Shown here piece by piece: positions 34,812 to 44,286 of a DNA stretch of 64,000 nucleotides. Every line of letters begins with the position of its first letter. The first letter of the stretch is position 1. A model generated the notes under the pieces. The model did no database searches, was not told the origin of the DNA, and saw only the letters and a list, made by a program, of their open reading frames with translations. The position numbers were made by a program, and so were the translations under genes. The DNA is from Tepidamorphus sp. (lineage in GTDB: Bacteria > Pseudomonadota > Alphaproteobacteria > Rhizobiales > Tepidamorphaceae). The stretch covers positions 1 to 64,000 of the forward strand of contig JANQKY010000034.1 in the NCBI GenBank assembly GCA_028280885.1. Direction: 5' to 3'.

Positions 34812-35089
34812 GTCTTTCTCCATTCGCGTGGCTGAGCATCGCTCAACCGGCCTCCTCCCGTTTCCATACATGGAGCGGCGATGCCGTCGGCCAACCAGAT
34901 TTACGTCTCCGCGTGGCAGCGGCCGGCTCAAAGCCGCCGAATTCATTGAAGAGATGATTTTGACGATGGCCAGGCGGGTGGAGCGGACATTCACTTTTGG
35001 TGTAAAACTGTAAAAGAAAAATACAACCATAGACATCTGTGCGACCTTGAATTGGGTGTAAAAACTGCTGTGATAAAGGACATGAGAAA

Positions 35090-35943
35090 ATGGGCTTAAT
35101 AGGAACATACGATGAATTGTTGCTGAACCAGAAATCTCTCAATGATGCACGAGTGAGCGACACTGATCATGCCGATTTTGCTGAGCTTATCCGTTTGGGT
35201 AAAGTTTTTTACCCTATCTTGTGGGAGATAAGTTAGCTTTTGGCCCATCTCGATTTTTGGGATATGAAGAAAATTCAGTGCGGAAGCATCTAAATCGCCG
35301 GAAGCGAGATGGAAGAGAAACAAACAAAGCAATTGATAATGTTCTACGAGATCGTTTTGGGTTTCCGATTAAGCACGTGGAAGATGATGTTGTTGAAGAT
35401 TCATTCCTTCAGTTTTGTAATGAATTAGGCGTGAATCCAGCAAAAAAAGCTAGAAAATACTGGATAACGCCTGATGTAATTACATGGCTAGACAATAAGC
35501 TATATTCAGATTTGGAAGAACCAGAATATTTCCAATTACCATCCAATTTTTCAGAAACAACGCGTAAAGCGATTATATTGGCGCGTGTTGGCCAAGGTGG
35601 TTTTCGTCAGGAATTAATTCGAAGGTACAGAAAGTGTTTGATAACAGGCCTTGAGGTCCATCGGCTTCTAATTGCCTCGCACATCAAGCCTTGGAAATGT
35701 TGTCGCGAAAACCCAGAAGAATGCCTAGATCCAGACAATGGGCTACTTCTATCCCCAACATGGGATAAGCTTTTTGATTTGGGTTACATAAGTTTTTCAG
35801 CCGATGGGGAAATTCTGTTTCACAAAAAATTGTCAAAGACTGCTCGAAGAGCAATGGGGATAAAAGCAGGCTATGTTCAACTAACAATCGGTCAGAAACG
35901 ATACTTGAAATACCACCGACAGCTTCACGGTTTTAAGCCTTAA
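35090..35943 (+). pseudogene. HNH endonuclease split by a frameshift
   Basis: Two overlapping frames together make one HNH nuclease. The first, from ATG 35090 (AGGA site nine bases before), reads MGLIGTYDELLL to FAELIRLGKVFYPIL and stops at 35236. The second, open from 35203, continues with GDKLAFGPSRFLGYEEN for about 240 aa. Joining at about 35219 needs a one-base change; a T6 run lies at 35205-35210. The C-terminal nuclease domain is complete: CLITGLE, ASHIKPW and DNGLLLSPTWDKLFD, typical of HNH_2 restriction-like enzymes. Base composition is near 40% GC against about 65% around it, so it was acquired. It may be dead, a sequencing error, or a true frameshift. Confidence 0.8.
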
Positions 35944-36161
35944 TCCTTAAAACTGTATCGCCATTGAAAAACAGCCGAAGATTTAGATAACCGTAAAGGC
36001 CTCCCTCCGGACATTCGCCGCGCAGGGTATAACCCTACGCAAGGCGGACGAAGCGAAGGTTGATCAACCGGCGTTTTGTGACGTACCAAATTGACGCCTT
36101 GTTACTTTGGATGCGGACCGGGCACGGTTGATCTGTCTTCGTAAAGCCGAAGGGATAAAAC
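35944..36161. other. AT-rich gap with small hairpins after HNH gene
   Basis: No gene is supported. AGGGT-ATA-ACCCT (36024-36036) lies inside a wider imperfect CGCC/GGCG pairing and may end transcription of the HNH gene. Base composition rises toward normal near 36150, which marks the right edge of the acquired islet. Confidence 0.4.
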
Positions 36162-36983
36162 ATGACCCAGGAGAGCAGAGCCGATACCTACCTGCTGGGC
36201 AGTGCGGGAAGTACCCACCTGCGATATCGGCTGTTCAACGACGTTTACATGCCGGGCACGCTGCAGCTTATGTCGGGCATGCAGATCTCTCCGGACATGG
36301 AGGTCCTGGAAATAGGCTGCGGCATTGGCGATACGGCCTGCTATATCGCGCAGAATCTTGTCCCGAACGGCCATGTAACAGCGTTTGACCAGTCTGCGGC
36401 TCTGATTGAAATCGCCGATCGGCAAGCCGCTGAACTGGGATTGGAAAACATCACCTTTATATGCGCCAAAGCCCAGGATTTTCCGTTTCCGGCCGAGCGG
36501 TTTGATATCGCGCACACACGTTACGTTCTATCGTACCTGTCCGACGCAGGCGATGTCATAAGCAAGACCTATGGTGCCCTGAAGCGATCCGGCGTCTTTC
36601 TCGGCGAAGAGATCGCGCAGATCTACATAAGACAGGGCCCGACCGAATGGTACGAACGGTTGGGGTTCTGGTTTGCCAGATTGATCGAAATCGGCGGTGG
36701 TGATCCGAATTATGGCATCGATCAGATGGCGTCGGATGTGCTGGGAGCGGGTTTCGTTGACATTCGGGCATCAGCCTATTGGCCGGTGGAGGATCAGCAG
36801 AAACTCGTGGACATGCTTCGAATTGCCCTGTCGCAGGAAATGAAACAAAACCTGGTGGATCTGGGCGTTGCAACCGAGACGGAGGTGGACGAGGTGGTCC
36901 GCGAGCTTGCAAAGCCGAACAGGGACTACGTTATCAGCGCTTCCATGGCCGCTCAGATTACCGGCCGAAAGGTGTCGTCATAG
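36162..36983 (+). CDS. Class I SAM-dependent methyltransferase
   Basis: A 273-aa soluble methyltransferase. SAM motif I is VLEIGCGIGD (48-57), then an acidic AFDQS after strand 2 and FDIAHTRYVLSYLSD near strand 4. A C-terminal domain of about 100 residues has no clear signature; the substrate may be a small molecule or quinone-like. GC is lower than in flanking core genes (about 55%), and it lies directly after the AT-rich HNH islet, so it may have come with it. No partner gene is seen. Confidence 0.88.
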   Translation: MTQESRADTYLLGSAGSTHLRYRLFNDVYMPGTLQLMSGMQISPDMEVLEIGCGIGDTACYIAQNLVPNGHVTAFDQSAALIEIADRQAAELGLENITFICAKAQDFPFPAERFDIAHTRYVLSYLSDAGDVISKTYGALKRSGVFLGEEIAQIYIRQGPTEWYERLGFWFARLIEIGGGDPNYGIDQMASDVLGAGFVDIRASAYWPVEDQQKLVDMLRIALSQEMKQNLVDLGVATETEVDEVVRELAKPNRDYVISASMAAQITGRKVSS

Positions 36984-37206
36984 ACCTCTGGCGCAGATGG
37001 TCCTTAAAGTTGATCAACCTTCCAGGCGCGATATCGGGGTCGGTGTCGGTCATCTGCCGCGCCACAGGGCAAGGGGCAGGCTTCGTAACAGGGACGCCGC
37101 CCTGGGGCGAGGCTGCGCGCAATTCGTCCCGAACCATCAGATTTGATTTCCAGCCATTGCCGATGACGTCGGTGCGGAAATAGGCACGCCCCTGCGAATC
37201 TGGCAT
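36958..37206 (-). CDS. Hypothetical 82-aa protein
   Basis: A minus-strand ORF MPDSQGRAYFRTDVIGNGWKS... with a reasonable ribosome site (GGAAAG four bases before ATG). It has no signal peptide or membrane helix and no recognisable family. It overlaps the methyltransferase 3' end by 26 bases on the opposite strand. If it is not a gene, the 260-base gap up to the DUF1761 gene is empty. Confidence 0.35.
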   Translation of the reverse strand: MPDSQGRAYFRTDVIGNGWKSNLMVRDELRAASPQGGVPVTKPAPCPVARQMTDTDPDIAPGRLINFKDHLRQRSMTTPFGR

Positions 37207-37246
37207 CAGTCTTTCCTAGCGGGAACTCATTGAGAGGTCGGAACCA

Positions 37247-37645
37247 ATGGTATTCGCAGGCATCAACTATATCGCGGTGATCGTGGCGGCGATCGTCGGT
37301 TTCGCCGCCGGTTCGGTCTGGTATGCCGCGTTCGGCGCGGCCTGGCGGGCGGCGCTGGGGCAGACGGAGGCCTTCAAGCCGCGCCCCGGTCCGTTCATCA
37401 CCGCGATCCTGGCGCAACTGCTGATGGCCTATATGCTGGCCGGCGTGCTCGGCCATCTCGGCGACGTCACCCTGCAGAACGGCATCGTCGGCGGCGCCTT
37501 CATCTGGCTCGGCTTCGTCGCCACCACCATCGCCGTCAACGATTCCTTTCAGGGCGCGAATGTCTCGCTGACGCTGATCGATGCCGGGCACTGGCTGGTG
37601 GTGCTCGTCCTGATGGGCGGGGTGATCGGCCTGTTCGGGGCGTAG
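37247..37645 (+). CDS. DUF1761 family membrane protein
   Basis: A 132-aa inner-membrane protein with four hydrophobic segments (about 8-28, 48-68, 75-95, 112-130) and the family-like phrases [17 protein letters not shown] and [12 protein letters not shown]1761 proteins have no established function. It stands alone between the methyltransferase and acetyl-CoA synthetase genes. Confidence 0.85.
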   Translation: MVFAGINYIAVIVAAIVGFAAGSVWYAAFGAAWRAALGQTEAFKPRPGPFITAILAQLLMAYMLAGVLGHLGDVTLQNGIVGGAFIWLGFVATTIAVNDSFQGANVSLTLIDAGHWLVVLVLMGGVIGLFGA

Positions 37646-37791
37646 GGCAAAACCTGAGCCTAAAGTTCGAGAGAGCGGACATTGCCGGGGGCCGGTGCGA
37701 TCCGCATAATGCCGCGCGCGTGAACAGTCGAACGAGACGGCTGGACAAGATTGCGCGGGTCCGGGGATCAGTATCGAGGGAGGTTGTGGCC

Positions 37792-39735
37792 ATGCAGGGC
37801 GAGGTCTATCCCGTTTCGGCGGAGTGGCGGAAACAGGCGTTTATCGACGATGCCAGGTATCAGGAGATGTACCGGCAGTCGGTCGAGGACCCGGAGGCGT
37901 TCTGGGGCGAGCAGGGCAAGCGGCTCGACTGGATCAAGCCCTACGGCACGGTCAAGAACACCTCGTATGACTACGACAACGTCTCGATCAAGTGGTTCGA
38001 GGACGGCACGCTCAACGTCGCGGCCAATTGCATCGACCGGCATCTTGCCGACCGCGCCGACCAGGTGGCGATCATCTGGGAAGGCGACGACATCTATACC
38101 GACCGCAAGATCACCTATGCTGAGCTGCACGGGGAAGTCTGCCGCTTCGCCAACGTGCTGAAGGGCCTCGGCGTCGGCAAGGGCGACCGCGTCGTCATCT
38201 ATCTGCCGATGATCCCCGAAGCGGCCTATGCGATGCTCGCCTGCGCGCGGATCGGGGCGATCCACTCGATCGTCTTCGCCGGCTTCTCCGCCGATGCGCT
38301 CGCCGACCGCGTCAACGACTGCGACGCCAGGCTGCTGATCACCGCCGATCACGCACCGCGCGGCGGCCGCGTCACCAAGCTCAAGGACAACGCCAACGCC
38401 GCCCTGCGCCGTTGCAAGGACACGGTCAAATGCCTGGTCGTGCGCCGCACCGGCCAGCCGGTCGCCTGGCATCCGGAGCGCGACGTCTGGTATCACGAGG
38501 CCGCGGCGACGGTGTCGACCGACTGTCCGCCGGAGGAGATGAACGCCGAGGACCCGCTGTTCATCCTCTATACGTCCGGCTCGACGGGCAAGCCGAAGGG
38601 TGTGGTGCACACGACCGGCGGCTATCTGCTCTACGCGGCGATGACGCACGAACTGGTGTTCGACTATCATGAGGGCGACATCTTCTGGTGCACCGCCGAT
38701 GTCGGCTGGGTCACCGGCCACAGCTACATCGTCTACGGCCCGCTCGCCAACGGCGCGACGACGCTGATGTTCGAGGGCGTGCCGACCTATCCCGACGCCG
38801 GCCGGTTCTGGGAGGTCTGCGCCAAGCACAAGGTCAACCAGTTCTATACCGCACCAACCGCGATCCGCGCGCTGATGGGGCAGGGCACCGAGCCGGTCGA
38901 GAAACACGACCTGTCTTCGCTCAAGCTGCTCGGCTCGGTCGGCGAGCCGATCAATCCGGAAGCCTGGAAATGGTATTACGAGGTGGTCGGCAAGTCGCGC
39001 TGCCCGATCGTCGATACCTGGTGGCAGACGGAGACCGGCGGCCACCTGATCACGCCGCTGCCGGGCGCGACGGCCCTGAAACCCGGCTCGGCGACGCGGC
39101 CGTTCTTCGGCATCAAGCCGGTGCTGCTCGACGACAAGGGCAACGAGATCGCCGAGACCGAGGCCGACGGCGTGCTGTGCATCAAGGACAGCTGGCCCGG
39201 CCAGATGCGCACCGTGTGGGGCGATCACGACCGGTTCGTGGCGACCTATTTCGAGATGTACAAGGGCTATTATTTCTCCGGCGACGGCTGCCGGCGCGAT
39301 GCCGACGGCTATTACTGGATCACCGGCCGCGTCGACGACGTGCTGAACGTGTCGGGACACCGCATGGGCACGGCCGAGGTGGAAAGCGCGCTGGTCGCCC
39401 ATCCCAAGGTCTCGGAGGCCGCCGTCGTCGGCTATCCGCACGACATCAAGGGCCAGGGCATCTATTGCTACGTCACGCTGATGGCGGGCGAGGAGCCGTC
39501 CGATGACCTCAAGACCGAACTGCGCAACTGGGTGCGCTCGGAAATCGGCCCGATCGCCTCGCCCGACCTCATCCAGTGGGCGCCGGGCCTGCCGAAGACC
39601 CGGTCGGGCAAGATCATGCGCCGCATCCTGCGCAAGATCGCCGAGGACGATTTCTCCAATCTCGGCGACACCTCGACGCTCGCCGATCCCGGTGTCGTCG
39701 ACGACCTGATCGAGAACCGGCAGAACAAGGGTTGA
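37792..39735 (+). CDS. acsA: Acetyl-coenzyme A synthetase
   Basis: A 647-aa cytosolic AMP-forming ligase that turns acetate, ATP and CoA into acetyl-CoA. The adenylate loop is [14 protein letters not shown] from residue 260; [37 protein letters not shown] and the acetylation-controlled Lys607 in TRSGKIMRR are intact. The ATG at 37792 (MQGEVYPV) gives the family length; a GTG further upstream would add 24 non-conserved residues. Activity may be regulated by protein acetylation of Lys607, as in other bacteria. Confidence 0.97.
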   Translation: MQGEVYPVSAEWRKQAFIDDARYQEMYRQSVEDPEAFWGEQGKRLDWIKPYGTVKNTSYDYDNVSIKWFEDGTLNVAANCIDRHLADRADQVAIIWEGDDIYTDRKITYAELHGEVCRFANVLKGLGVGKGDRVVIYLPMIPEAAYAMLACARIGAIHSIVFAGFSADALADRVNDCDARLLITADHAPRGGRVTKLKDNANAALRRCKDTVKCLVVRRTGQPVAWHPERDVWYHEAAATVSTDCPPEEMNAEDPLFILYTSGSTGKPKGVVHTTGGYLLYAAMTHELVFDYHEGDIFWCTADVGWVTGHSYIVYGPLANGATTLMFEGVPTYPDAGRFWEVCAKHKVNQFYTAPTAIRALMGQGTEPVEKHDLSSLKLLGSVGEPINPEAWKWYYEVVGKSRCPIVDTWWQTETGGHLITPLPGATALKPGSATRPFFGIKPVLLDDKGNEIAETEADGVLCIKDSWPGQMRTVWGDHDRFVATYFEMYKGYYFSGDGCRRDADGYYWITGRVDDVLNVSGHRMGTAEVESALVAHPKVSEAAVVGYPHDIKGQGIYCYVTLMAGEEPSDDLKTELRNWVRSEIGPIASPDLIQWAPGLPKTRSGKIMRRILRKIAEDDFSNLGDTSTLADPGVVDDLIENRQNKG

Positions 39736-39766
39736 GCCGCACGCGGCCCGAACAGGAGAGGCGCCG

Positions 39767-40174
39767 ATGCCGGATGTGGTCTCGCCGGTCAGCGCGGAGG
39801 CGCTGTTCGTCGATTTCGTCGAGGCCTTCAAGGCGCTCGACTACGACCGGCTCGCCGGTCTGCTCGATGCCGATCTCGTCAGTCTCGTCACCAATGCGGA
39901 GGGCGGGGCGAGCGAGCTTGTCGGCCGCGCCGCCTATCTCGACGCGATCCGCTCCGTCGACTATGCGTCGGCCCGGCTCGACATCCGGATAACGCAGATC
40001 CTGACCGTCAAGCCGGGCCAGGCGCTCGCCATGGTCGAGATCAGGGCGGAACGAAAGGGGCGCGACCTCCACAATTTCGCGGCGTTCCTGGTCGATGCCG
40101 ATAACGGAATGATCAAAGGTCTGCGGATGGTCGAGGCCCTGCCGGCCTATAGCGATGCGTTCTGGAAGACCTAA
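39767..40174 (+). CDS. NTF2/SnoaL-like protein
   Basis: A 135-aa cone-shaped NTF2-like fold: FVDFVEAFKALDYDRLAGLLDADL, ELVGRAAYLDAIRS, VEIRAERKGRDLHNFAAFLV and a terminal GLRMVEALPAYSDAFW. It has an AGGAG ribosome site. It follows acsA by 31 bases and may be co-transcribed. Whether it is an enzyme or a small-molecule binding protein cannot be judged. Its last four bases overlap the nuclease gene on the other strand. Confidence 0.82.
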   Translation: MPDVVSPVSAEALFVDFVEAFKALDYDRLAGLLDADLVSLVTNAEGGASELVGRAAYLDAIRSVDYASARLDIRITQILTVKPGQALAMVEIRAERKGRDLHNFAAFLVDADNGMIKGLRMVEALPAYSDAFWKT

Positions 40175-40602
40175 CCGACGCACCAGTCTCGCCGCGCCGC
40201 GCCGTCATAGCGCCGCGCGGCGCCGGCGGTCAGCAGGACGGACGCCAGGTCGCGGCCATCGGCAAGGGTGACGTCGGCGAGCACCCGGCCGTGATACTTG
40301 TCGGGGGTGACCTTGAACAGCGTCACGGTCCCGGCCCCGGTCGCATCGGCTGCCTGTTCGGCCGCGTCTCTGGCTTGGCGCTTTTCCCTGTCGCAGCGGC
40401 CGCGCAGTTCCGGCGCGTCGATGCCGCGAACGCGCACCAGCACGCGGATCTCCTGGCCAAGCCAGATATGCGCCCGCACCGCCAGCGTATCGCCGTCGAC
40501 GACGCGCTCGATCGTTGCCGGGATCGGGCCGGTCAAGGTCTCGGCCGCGACGGCGGCAGGGCACGACAGCGAGAGCGCCAGGGCGATGGTTCGGATCGAC
40601 AT
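40171..40602 (-). CDS. Secreted thermonuclease-like (SNase) protein
   Basis: A 143-aa protein with a signal peptide (about 1-20, ending AVAAE) and a staphylococcal-nuclease OB-fold: RVVDGDTLAV, VRVRGIDAPELRG and YHGRVLADVTL carry the family's Asp, Arg and Glu positions. It should act in the periplasm or outside on nucleic acids, although many SNase-like proteins have other or no activity. It converges with the NTF2-like gene. Confidence 0.9.
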   Translation of the reverse strand: MSIRTIALALSLSCPAAVAAETLTGPIPATIERVVDGDTLAVRAHIWLGQEIRVLVRVRGIDAPELRGRCDREKRQARDAAEQAADATGAGTVTLFKVTPDKYHGRVLADVTLADGRDLASVLLTAGAARRYDGAARRDWCVG

Positions 40603-40843
40603 GATCCTCTAATAGGAATTATTTCTGATTTATGCCAGCAAAAATTCCTATTTCCTGCCCGGCCACAGAGCATCGGCTTTGCTAGCGATTGGCGATCTGA
40701 TCCGATGTTGCGGTTGGTCGCCGGGGTTCGACGCGCACACGCTCGCGGCCGGTATCGCTTTGGCCGATGCCGAATGCAGCGCCGGTCCGTGCGCGTTTTT
40801 CGACACCAGGAAAGCCGCGTGCTACAACACAAACGCGGAAGTT

Positions 40844-41369
40844 GCAGATTGCGACGAATGTTCATGGGGAAGCATCGATGTCCATGTTGAGTTCCCGGGT
40901 GACCGCCGTTTCAACGCAGGCCGTCATACTCGCGGTCGGGGTCGGGCTGCTTGCCTTGCCGGCCCCGGCATCCGCCGCCTCGCCGATCAAGTCGCTGAGC
41001 AAGGTGGCGATCGAAGGCGGCAGGCTTGAAATCGCCGGCACCACGCGCAAGGCCAACAGGACGGTGGTGCTTGATGGCGGCGTCGCAACGACGACGTCGA
41101 ACGGCAACGGGACGTTCAGTTTCAGCCTCGTCTATCTGCCGCAGCCCTGCATGGTCGAACTGTCGGTCGGCAAGAAAAACAAGACCGCCGTCGTCGCCGG
41201 TTGCGGTCCGAAGGGGGTCAATCCACGCGGCGTGTGGGACAAGACGACAGCCTATCTGAGCGACGATCTGGTGACGCGAAACGGATCGAGCTGGCGCGCC
41301 CTGAAGGATCACAAGAACAGGAGACCCGGCAAGAAACCGGAAATCTGGGAGCAGTTCGCTGCCAAGGGC
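40844..41369 (+). repeat. Copy 1 of a 526-bp tandem duplication
   Basis: This block (ribosome site, signal peptide, N-terminal domain and binding module of the first collagen-like gene) matches 42627-43152 without net insertion or deletion: both are 526 bases. Homology begins before the ribosome site (GCAGATTGCRACGAATGTTCA) and ends where the collagen repeats begin. Confidence 0.85.
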
Positions 41370-42542
41370 GAGCCCGGCCCCCAGGGTGAAACCGGACTAC
41401 AGGGCGAAACCGGACTACAGGGCGAAACCGGACTACAGGGCGCCCCCGGAGCAGACGGCGCCCCCGGCGAAAAGGGCGATACCGGAGAAAAGGGCGATAC
41501 CGGACCTGCCGGCCCCAACAGCGTCGCAGACGGCACTCTGGTCGCGCCGGCGATCCATTTTACCTCCAACAACGCCACGGGCATCTACTCGCCGGCGAAC
41601 GGCAAGATTGCGCTGAGTGCCAGCGGCAACCGGTTCCTTCACAATATTGGAAGGTATAACACTGCGCTTGGCCTTGTTGCGCTCGAAAGCAACACGACTG
41701 GCATTAGAAACACCGCAGTGGGAGAGAATGCGCTGCGATACAACACCGGCGGCGTGCAGAATACCGCTGTCGGGTTGGACGCTCTTATCGCGAACACCGG
41801 CGGGCACGACAATACCGCCATTGGCAGACGGGCGCACGACACCAATACCACCGGCAGCCGCAACACCGCTTTAGGCTCCGTCGCGATGACCGGCAACACC
41901 ACCGGCAATGACAATATCGCAATCGGCTATTTCGCGGGCAACAAGGCGACAGCTTCATCCGACAGCATATTCATCGGAAATCAGGGCGCGGCCAGCGACA
42001 CCAAGACGATCAAGATCGGTACGGAATCCACGCAAGACCGCACGTTCATATCAGGTATCCGCGGGATGACCACCGGGAATGACGATGCCGCGCCTGTGTT
42101 GATCGACTCCCTCGGTCAACTCGGCACCTTCGTCTCCTCGCGCCGCTACAAGGACGACATCCAGGCGATGGGCGACATAAGCCCGGTCCTCGATGCGCTC
42201 CGTCCGGTGACGTTCCGCTACAGGAAACCGTTCAACGATGGCTCGAGGCCGGTCCAGTACGGGCTGATCGCCGAGGAGGTGGCGGAGGTGTTCCCCGCAC
42301 TGGCCGTGTTCGACGAAGACGGGCGACCGGAGACGGTGAAGTATCACCTGCTGCCCTCGCTTTTGCTGGCGGGCTATCAGCAACAGCAACAGGTCATCGC
42401 CGCGCAGGCCGAAACGATCGCAGCTCTCACCGACCGTTTGGACGACCTGGAATCCCGCATGGCGCGGCTGGACGTGATCCTCGCCGCAACGCAGCAGGTG
42501 CGGTTCAGCCGGGCCGGAGACGATACGAACGTGTCCCGCTAG
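40878..42542 (+). CDS. Secreted collagen-like protein with S74 chaperone tail
   Basis: A 554-aa modular protein. Signal peptide 1-33; N-terminal beta domain 34-118; a chitin-binding-like module 119-163 (WDKTTAYLSDDLVTRNGSSWRALKDH); collagen Gly-X-Y repeats 164-212; YadA-head-like repeats 258-352 (RNTAVGENALRYNTGG units); and a peptidase S74 / intramolecular chaperone domain about 415-510 with the probable Ser420/Lys425 pair (SSRRYKDDI), then a coiled coil. S74 domains drive trimer assembly and cut themselves off. This looks like a trimeric surface fibre or adhesin. Start chosen at the ATG with a GGGGAAG site. Confidence 0.9.
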   Translation: MSMLSSRVTAVSTQAVILAVGVGLLALPAPASAASPIKSLSKVAIEGGRLEIAGTTRKANRTVVLDGGVATTTSNGNGTFSFSLVYLPQPCMVELSVGKKNKTAVVAGCGPKGVNPRGVWDKTTAYLSDDLVTRNGSSWRALKDHKNRRPGKKPEIWEQFAAKGEPGPQGETGLQGETGLQGETGLQGAPGADGAPGEKGDTGEKGDTGPAGPNSVADGTLVAPAIHFTSNNATGIYSPANGKIALSASGNRFLHNIGRYNTALGLVALESNTTGIRNTAVGENALRYNTGGVQNTAVGLDALIANTGGHDNTAIGRRAHDTNTTGSRNTALGSVAMTGNTTGNDNIAIGYFAGNKATASSDSIFIGNQGAASDTKTIKIGTESTQDRTFISGIRGMTTGNDDAAPVLIDSLGQLGTFVSSRRYKDDIQAMGDISPVLDALRPVTFRYRKPFNDGSRPVQYGLIAEEVAEVFPALAVFDEDGRPETVKYHLLPSLLLAGYQQQQQVIAAQAETIAALTDRLDDLESRMARLDVILAATQQVRFSRAGDDTNVSR

Positions 42543-42578
42543 CGGGTCGCGCTTTCCGGTCAATCGGCCCATCGAAAC

Positions 42579-42598
42579 GGGGCGCCTGCAGGCGCCCC
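42579..42598 (+). terminator. Terminator between the two collagen-like genes
   Basis: GGGGCGCC-TGCA-GGCGCCCC is a perfect 8-bp stem followed by TTCTT, a good intrinsic terminator 36 bases after the first fibre gene. The second gene therefore probably needs its own promoter, although very little space remains before it. Confidence 0.75.
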
Positions 42599-42626
42599 TT
42601 CTTGCTGCCCGCGGCGTGCCGGAGAG

Positions 42627-43152
42627 GCAGATTGCAACGAATGTTCACGGGGAAGCACCGATGTCCGTATTCAGTTCTCGTTTGACCGCCGTTTCAACGT
42701 CAGTCGCCATACTCGCGGTCGGGTTCGGGCTGCTTGCATTGCCGGTCCCGGCATCCGCCGCCTCGCCGATCAAGTCGCTGAGCAAGGTGGCGATCGAAGG
42801 CGGCAGGCTCGAGATCGCCGGTACCACGCGTAAAGCCAACAAGACGGTTGTTCTGGATGACGGTGTCGCAGAGACGAAGTCGGACGGCACAGGCGAATTC
42901 AGCTTCAGCCTCGTCTATCTGCCACGGCTCTGCATGGTCGAACTATCGGTCGGCAAGAAAGACAAGACCGCCGTCGTCGCCGATTGCGGTCCGAAGGGCG
43001 TCAACCCGCGCGGCGCCTGGGACAAGACGACGGCCTATCTGACCGACGATCTGGTGACGCGAAACGGGTCGAGCTGGCGTGCCCTGAAGGATCACAGGAA
43101 CAGGAAACCCGGCAAGAAACCGGAGATCTGGGAGCAGTTCGCCGCTAAGGGT
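42627..43152 (+). repeat. Copy 2 of a 526-bp tandem duplication
   Basis: The second copy carries the ribosome site and the first 164 codons of the downstream collagen-like gene. Changes relative to copy 1 are scattered substitutions that keep the reading frame, such as R to K and G to D, so both copies appear to be under selection as proteins. Confidence 0.85.
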
Positions 43153-43842
43153 GACGCCGGGCCGAAAGGCCGGGTGGGCGATGCCGGGCCGCAGGGCGAC
43201 CGCGGACCAAGGGGCGAAACCGGACTGCAGGGCGCCCCCGGAGCAGACGGCGCCCCCGGAGAAAAGGGTGATCCCGGAGAAAAGGGTGATTCCGGAGAAA
43301 AGGGCGATCCCGGAATCGGATATGCCGATACCGTCAAAGTCATGTTCGTAACGTCAACGGCACATACCGGTAACTTGCAAGCGGCGGGCGGTAAGTCTCT
43401 TGGCCTCTGGTCGGCCGACCAGATCTGCAACACGCGCGCGGCGGCCGGCAAGGTTCCGGCTGGCGACTACATTGCCTGGTTGTCGACTTCGACGGTCAAT
43501 GCCAGAGACCGGCTTCCCGACAACACTGCCGGCTATGTCTTGTCCGACGGCGTTACGCTCGTGGCGACCAGCAAGGCGGATCTTCTCGACGGAACGATCG
43601 CTAACGGAATAAGTCTCGACGAGAACGCGGCAACGTTGCCGAATGATATTAGCGGGTTTTATTGGACCCAAACGACTGCGAGCGGGACTTTGGATCCTTC
43701 CGTGACAACATGCAGCGACTGGACTGAGGCGGCTGACGTGTGGGCAACTTTGGGCAATCCATTTAAAGCGGATTCCGGATGGTCATTTGACGGTGGCAGC
43801 AAATGTTTTAGCTCTCAACGACTTCTCTGCATCCAGCGTTAG
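42661..43842 (+). CDS. Secreted collagen-like protein with DUF1554/lectin-like tip
   Basis: A 393-aa paralogue of the preceding gene. Signal peptide 1-33, N-terminal domain and binding module 34-163 are nearly the same as in the first protein. The collagen segment (164 to about 222) is different in order and longer (DAGPKGRVGDAGPQGDRGPRG then EKGDPGEKGDSGEKGDPG). From about 225 the protein ends in an unrelated 169-residue globular domain (VKVMFVTSTAHTGNL..., SADQICNTRAAAGKVPAGDYIAWLST, SSQRLLCIQR) that resembles DUF1554 / C-type-lectin-like folds with paired Cys. It is a stalk carrying a different head. GGGGAAG ribosome site. Confidence 0.88.
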   Translation: MSVFSSRLTAVSTSVAILAVGFGLLALPVPASAASPIKSLSKVAIEGGRLEIAGTTRKANKTVVLDDGVAETKSDGTGEFSFSLVYLPRLCMVELSVGKKDKTAVVADCGPKGVNPRGAWDKTTAYLTDDLVTRNGSSWRALKDHRNRKPGKKPEIWEQFAAKGDAGPKGRVGDAGPQGDRGPRGETGLQGAPGADGAPGEKGDPGEKGDSGEKGDPGIGYADTVKVMFVTSTAHTGNLQAAGGKSLGLWSADQICNTRAAAGKVPAGDYIAWLSTSTVNARDRLPDNTAGYVLSDGVTLVATSKADLLDGTIANGISLDENAATLPNDISGFYWTQTTASGTLDPSVTTCSDWTEAADVWATLGNPFKADSGWSFDGGSKCFSSQRLLCIQR

Positions 43843-43937
43843 GATCGTGGTGGCGGCGTTCGGACTGATCACCTGGAGTATATCCCGGTACGGCGTTCGG
43901 ATGCCGGCTTTGGCCGTGAAATCTCATCCGTGTTCCG

Positions 43938-44150
43938 TCAGAAATCGCTGGCGATGCCCTTGCGTTCCCAGTCGCCGTAGCGGGTCGGCTCGGGGCCCCT
44001 GGGGCCGTTATATTCCTTGGCCCGATTTTCCTGCGCCTGTTCGGCCCGGCGAGCCTCGGCTTCGGCGAGCGCCCGTTCGGCGGCCTCGCGACGGCGCTTG
44101 GCGATTTCGGCCTCGGAAGGCGGTAGTTTGAGGGCGGTCGGCATGGGCAT
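43938..44150 (-). CDS. DUF1674 protein, SDH assembly factor 4-like
   Basis: A 70-aa protein with a charged helical N-terminal half and the diagnostic C-terminus GPEPTRYGDWERKGIASDF. In mitochondria SDHAF4 binds flavinylated SdhA and helps join it to SdhB; the bacterial version is expected to do the same. It lies alone on the minus strand, convergent with the second fibre gene and divergent from htpX. Confidence 0.93.
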   Translation of the reverse strand: MPMPTALKLPPSEAEIAKRRREAAERALAEAEARRAEQAQENRAKEYNGPRGPEPTRYGDWERKGIASDF

Positions 44151-44286
44151 GTCCCGATTGGTCTTCCCCGTTTGGGTTTCAATGCCGCGTCAACTTGTTT
44201 GCGGCCATGATCGATCCAACATATAGGCCGTGCCGGACCAGGTCGAAAGACGGTCGGGCCATGACCCTGTAGATCGAACGGACCGG

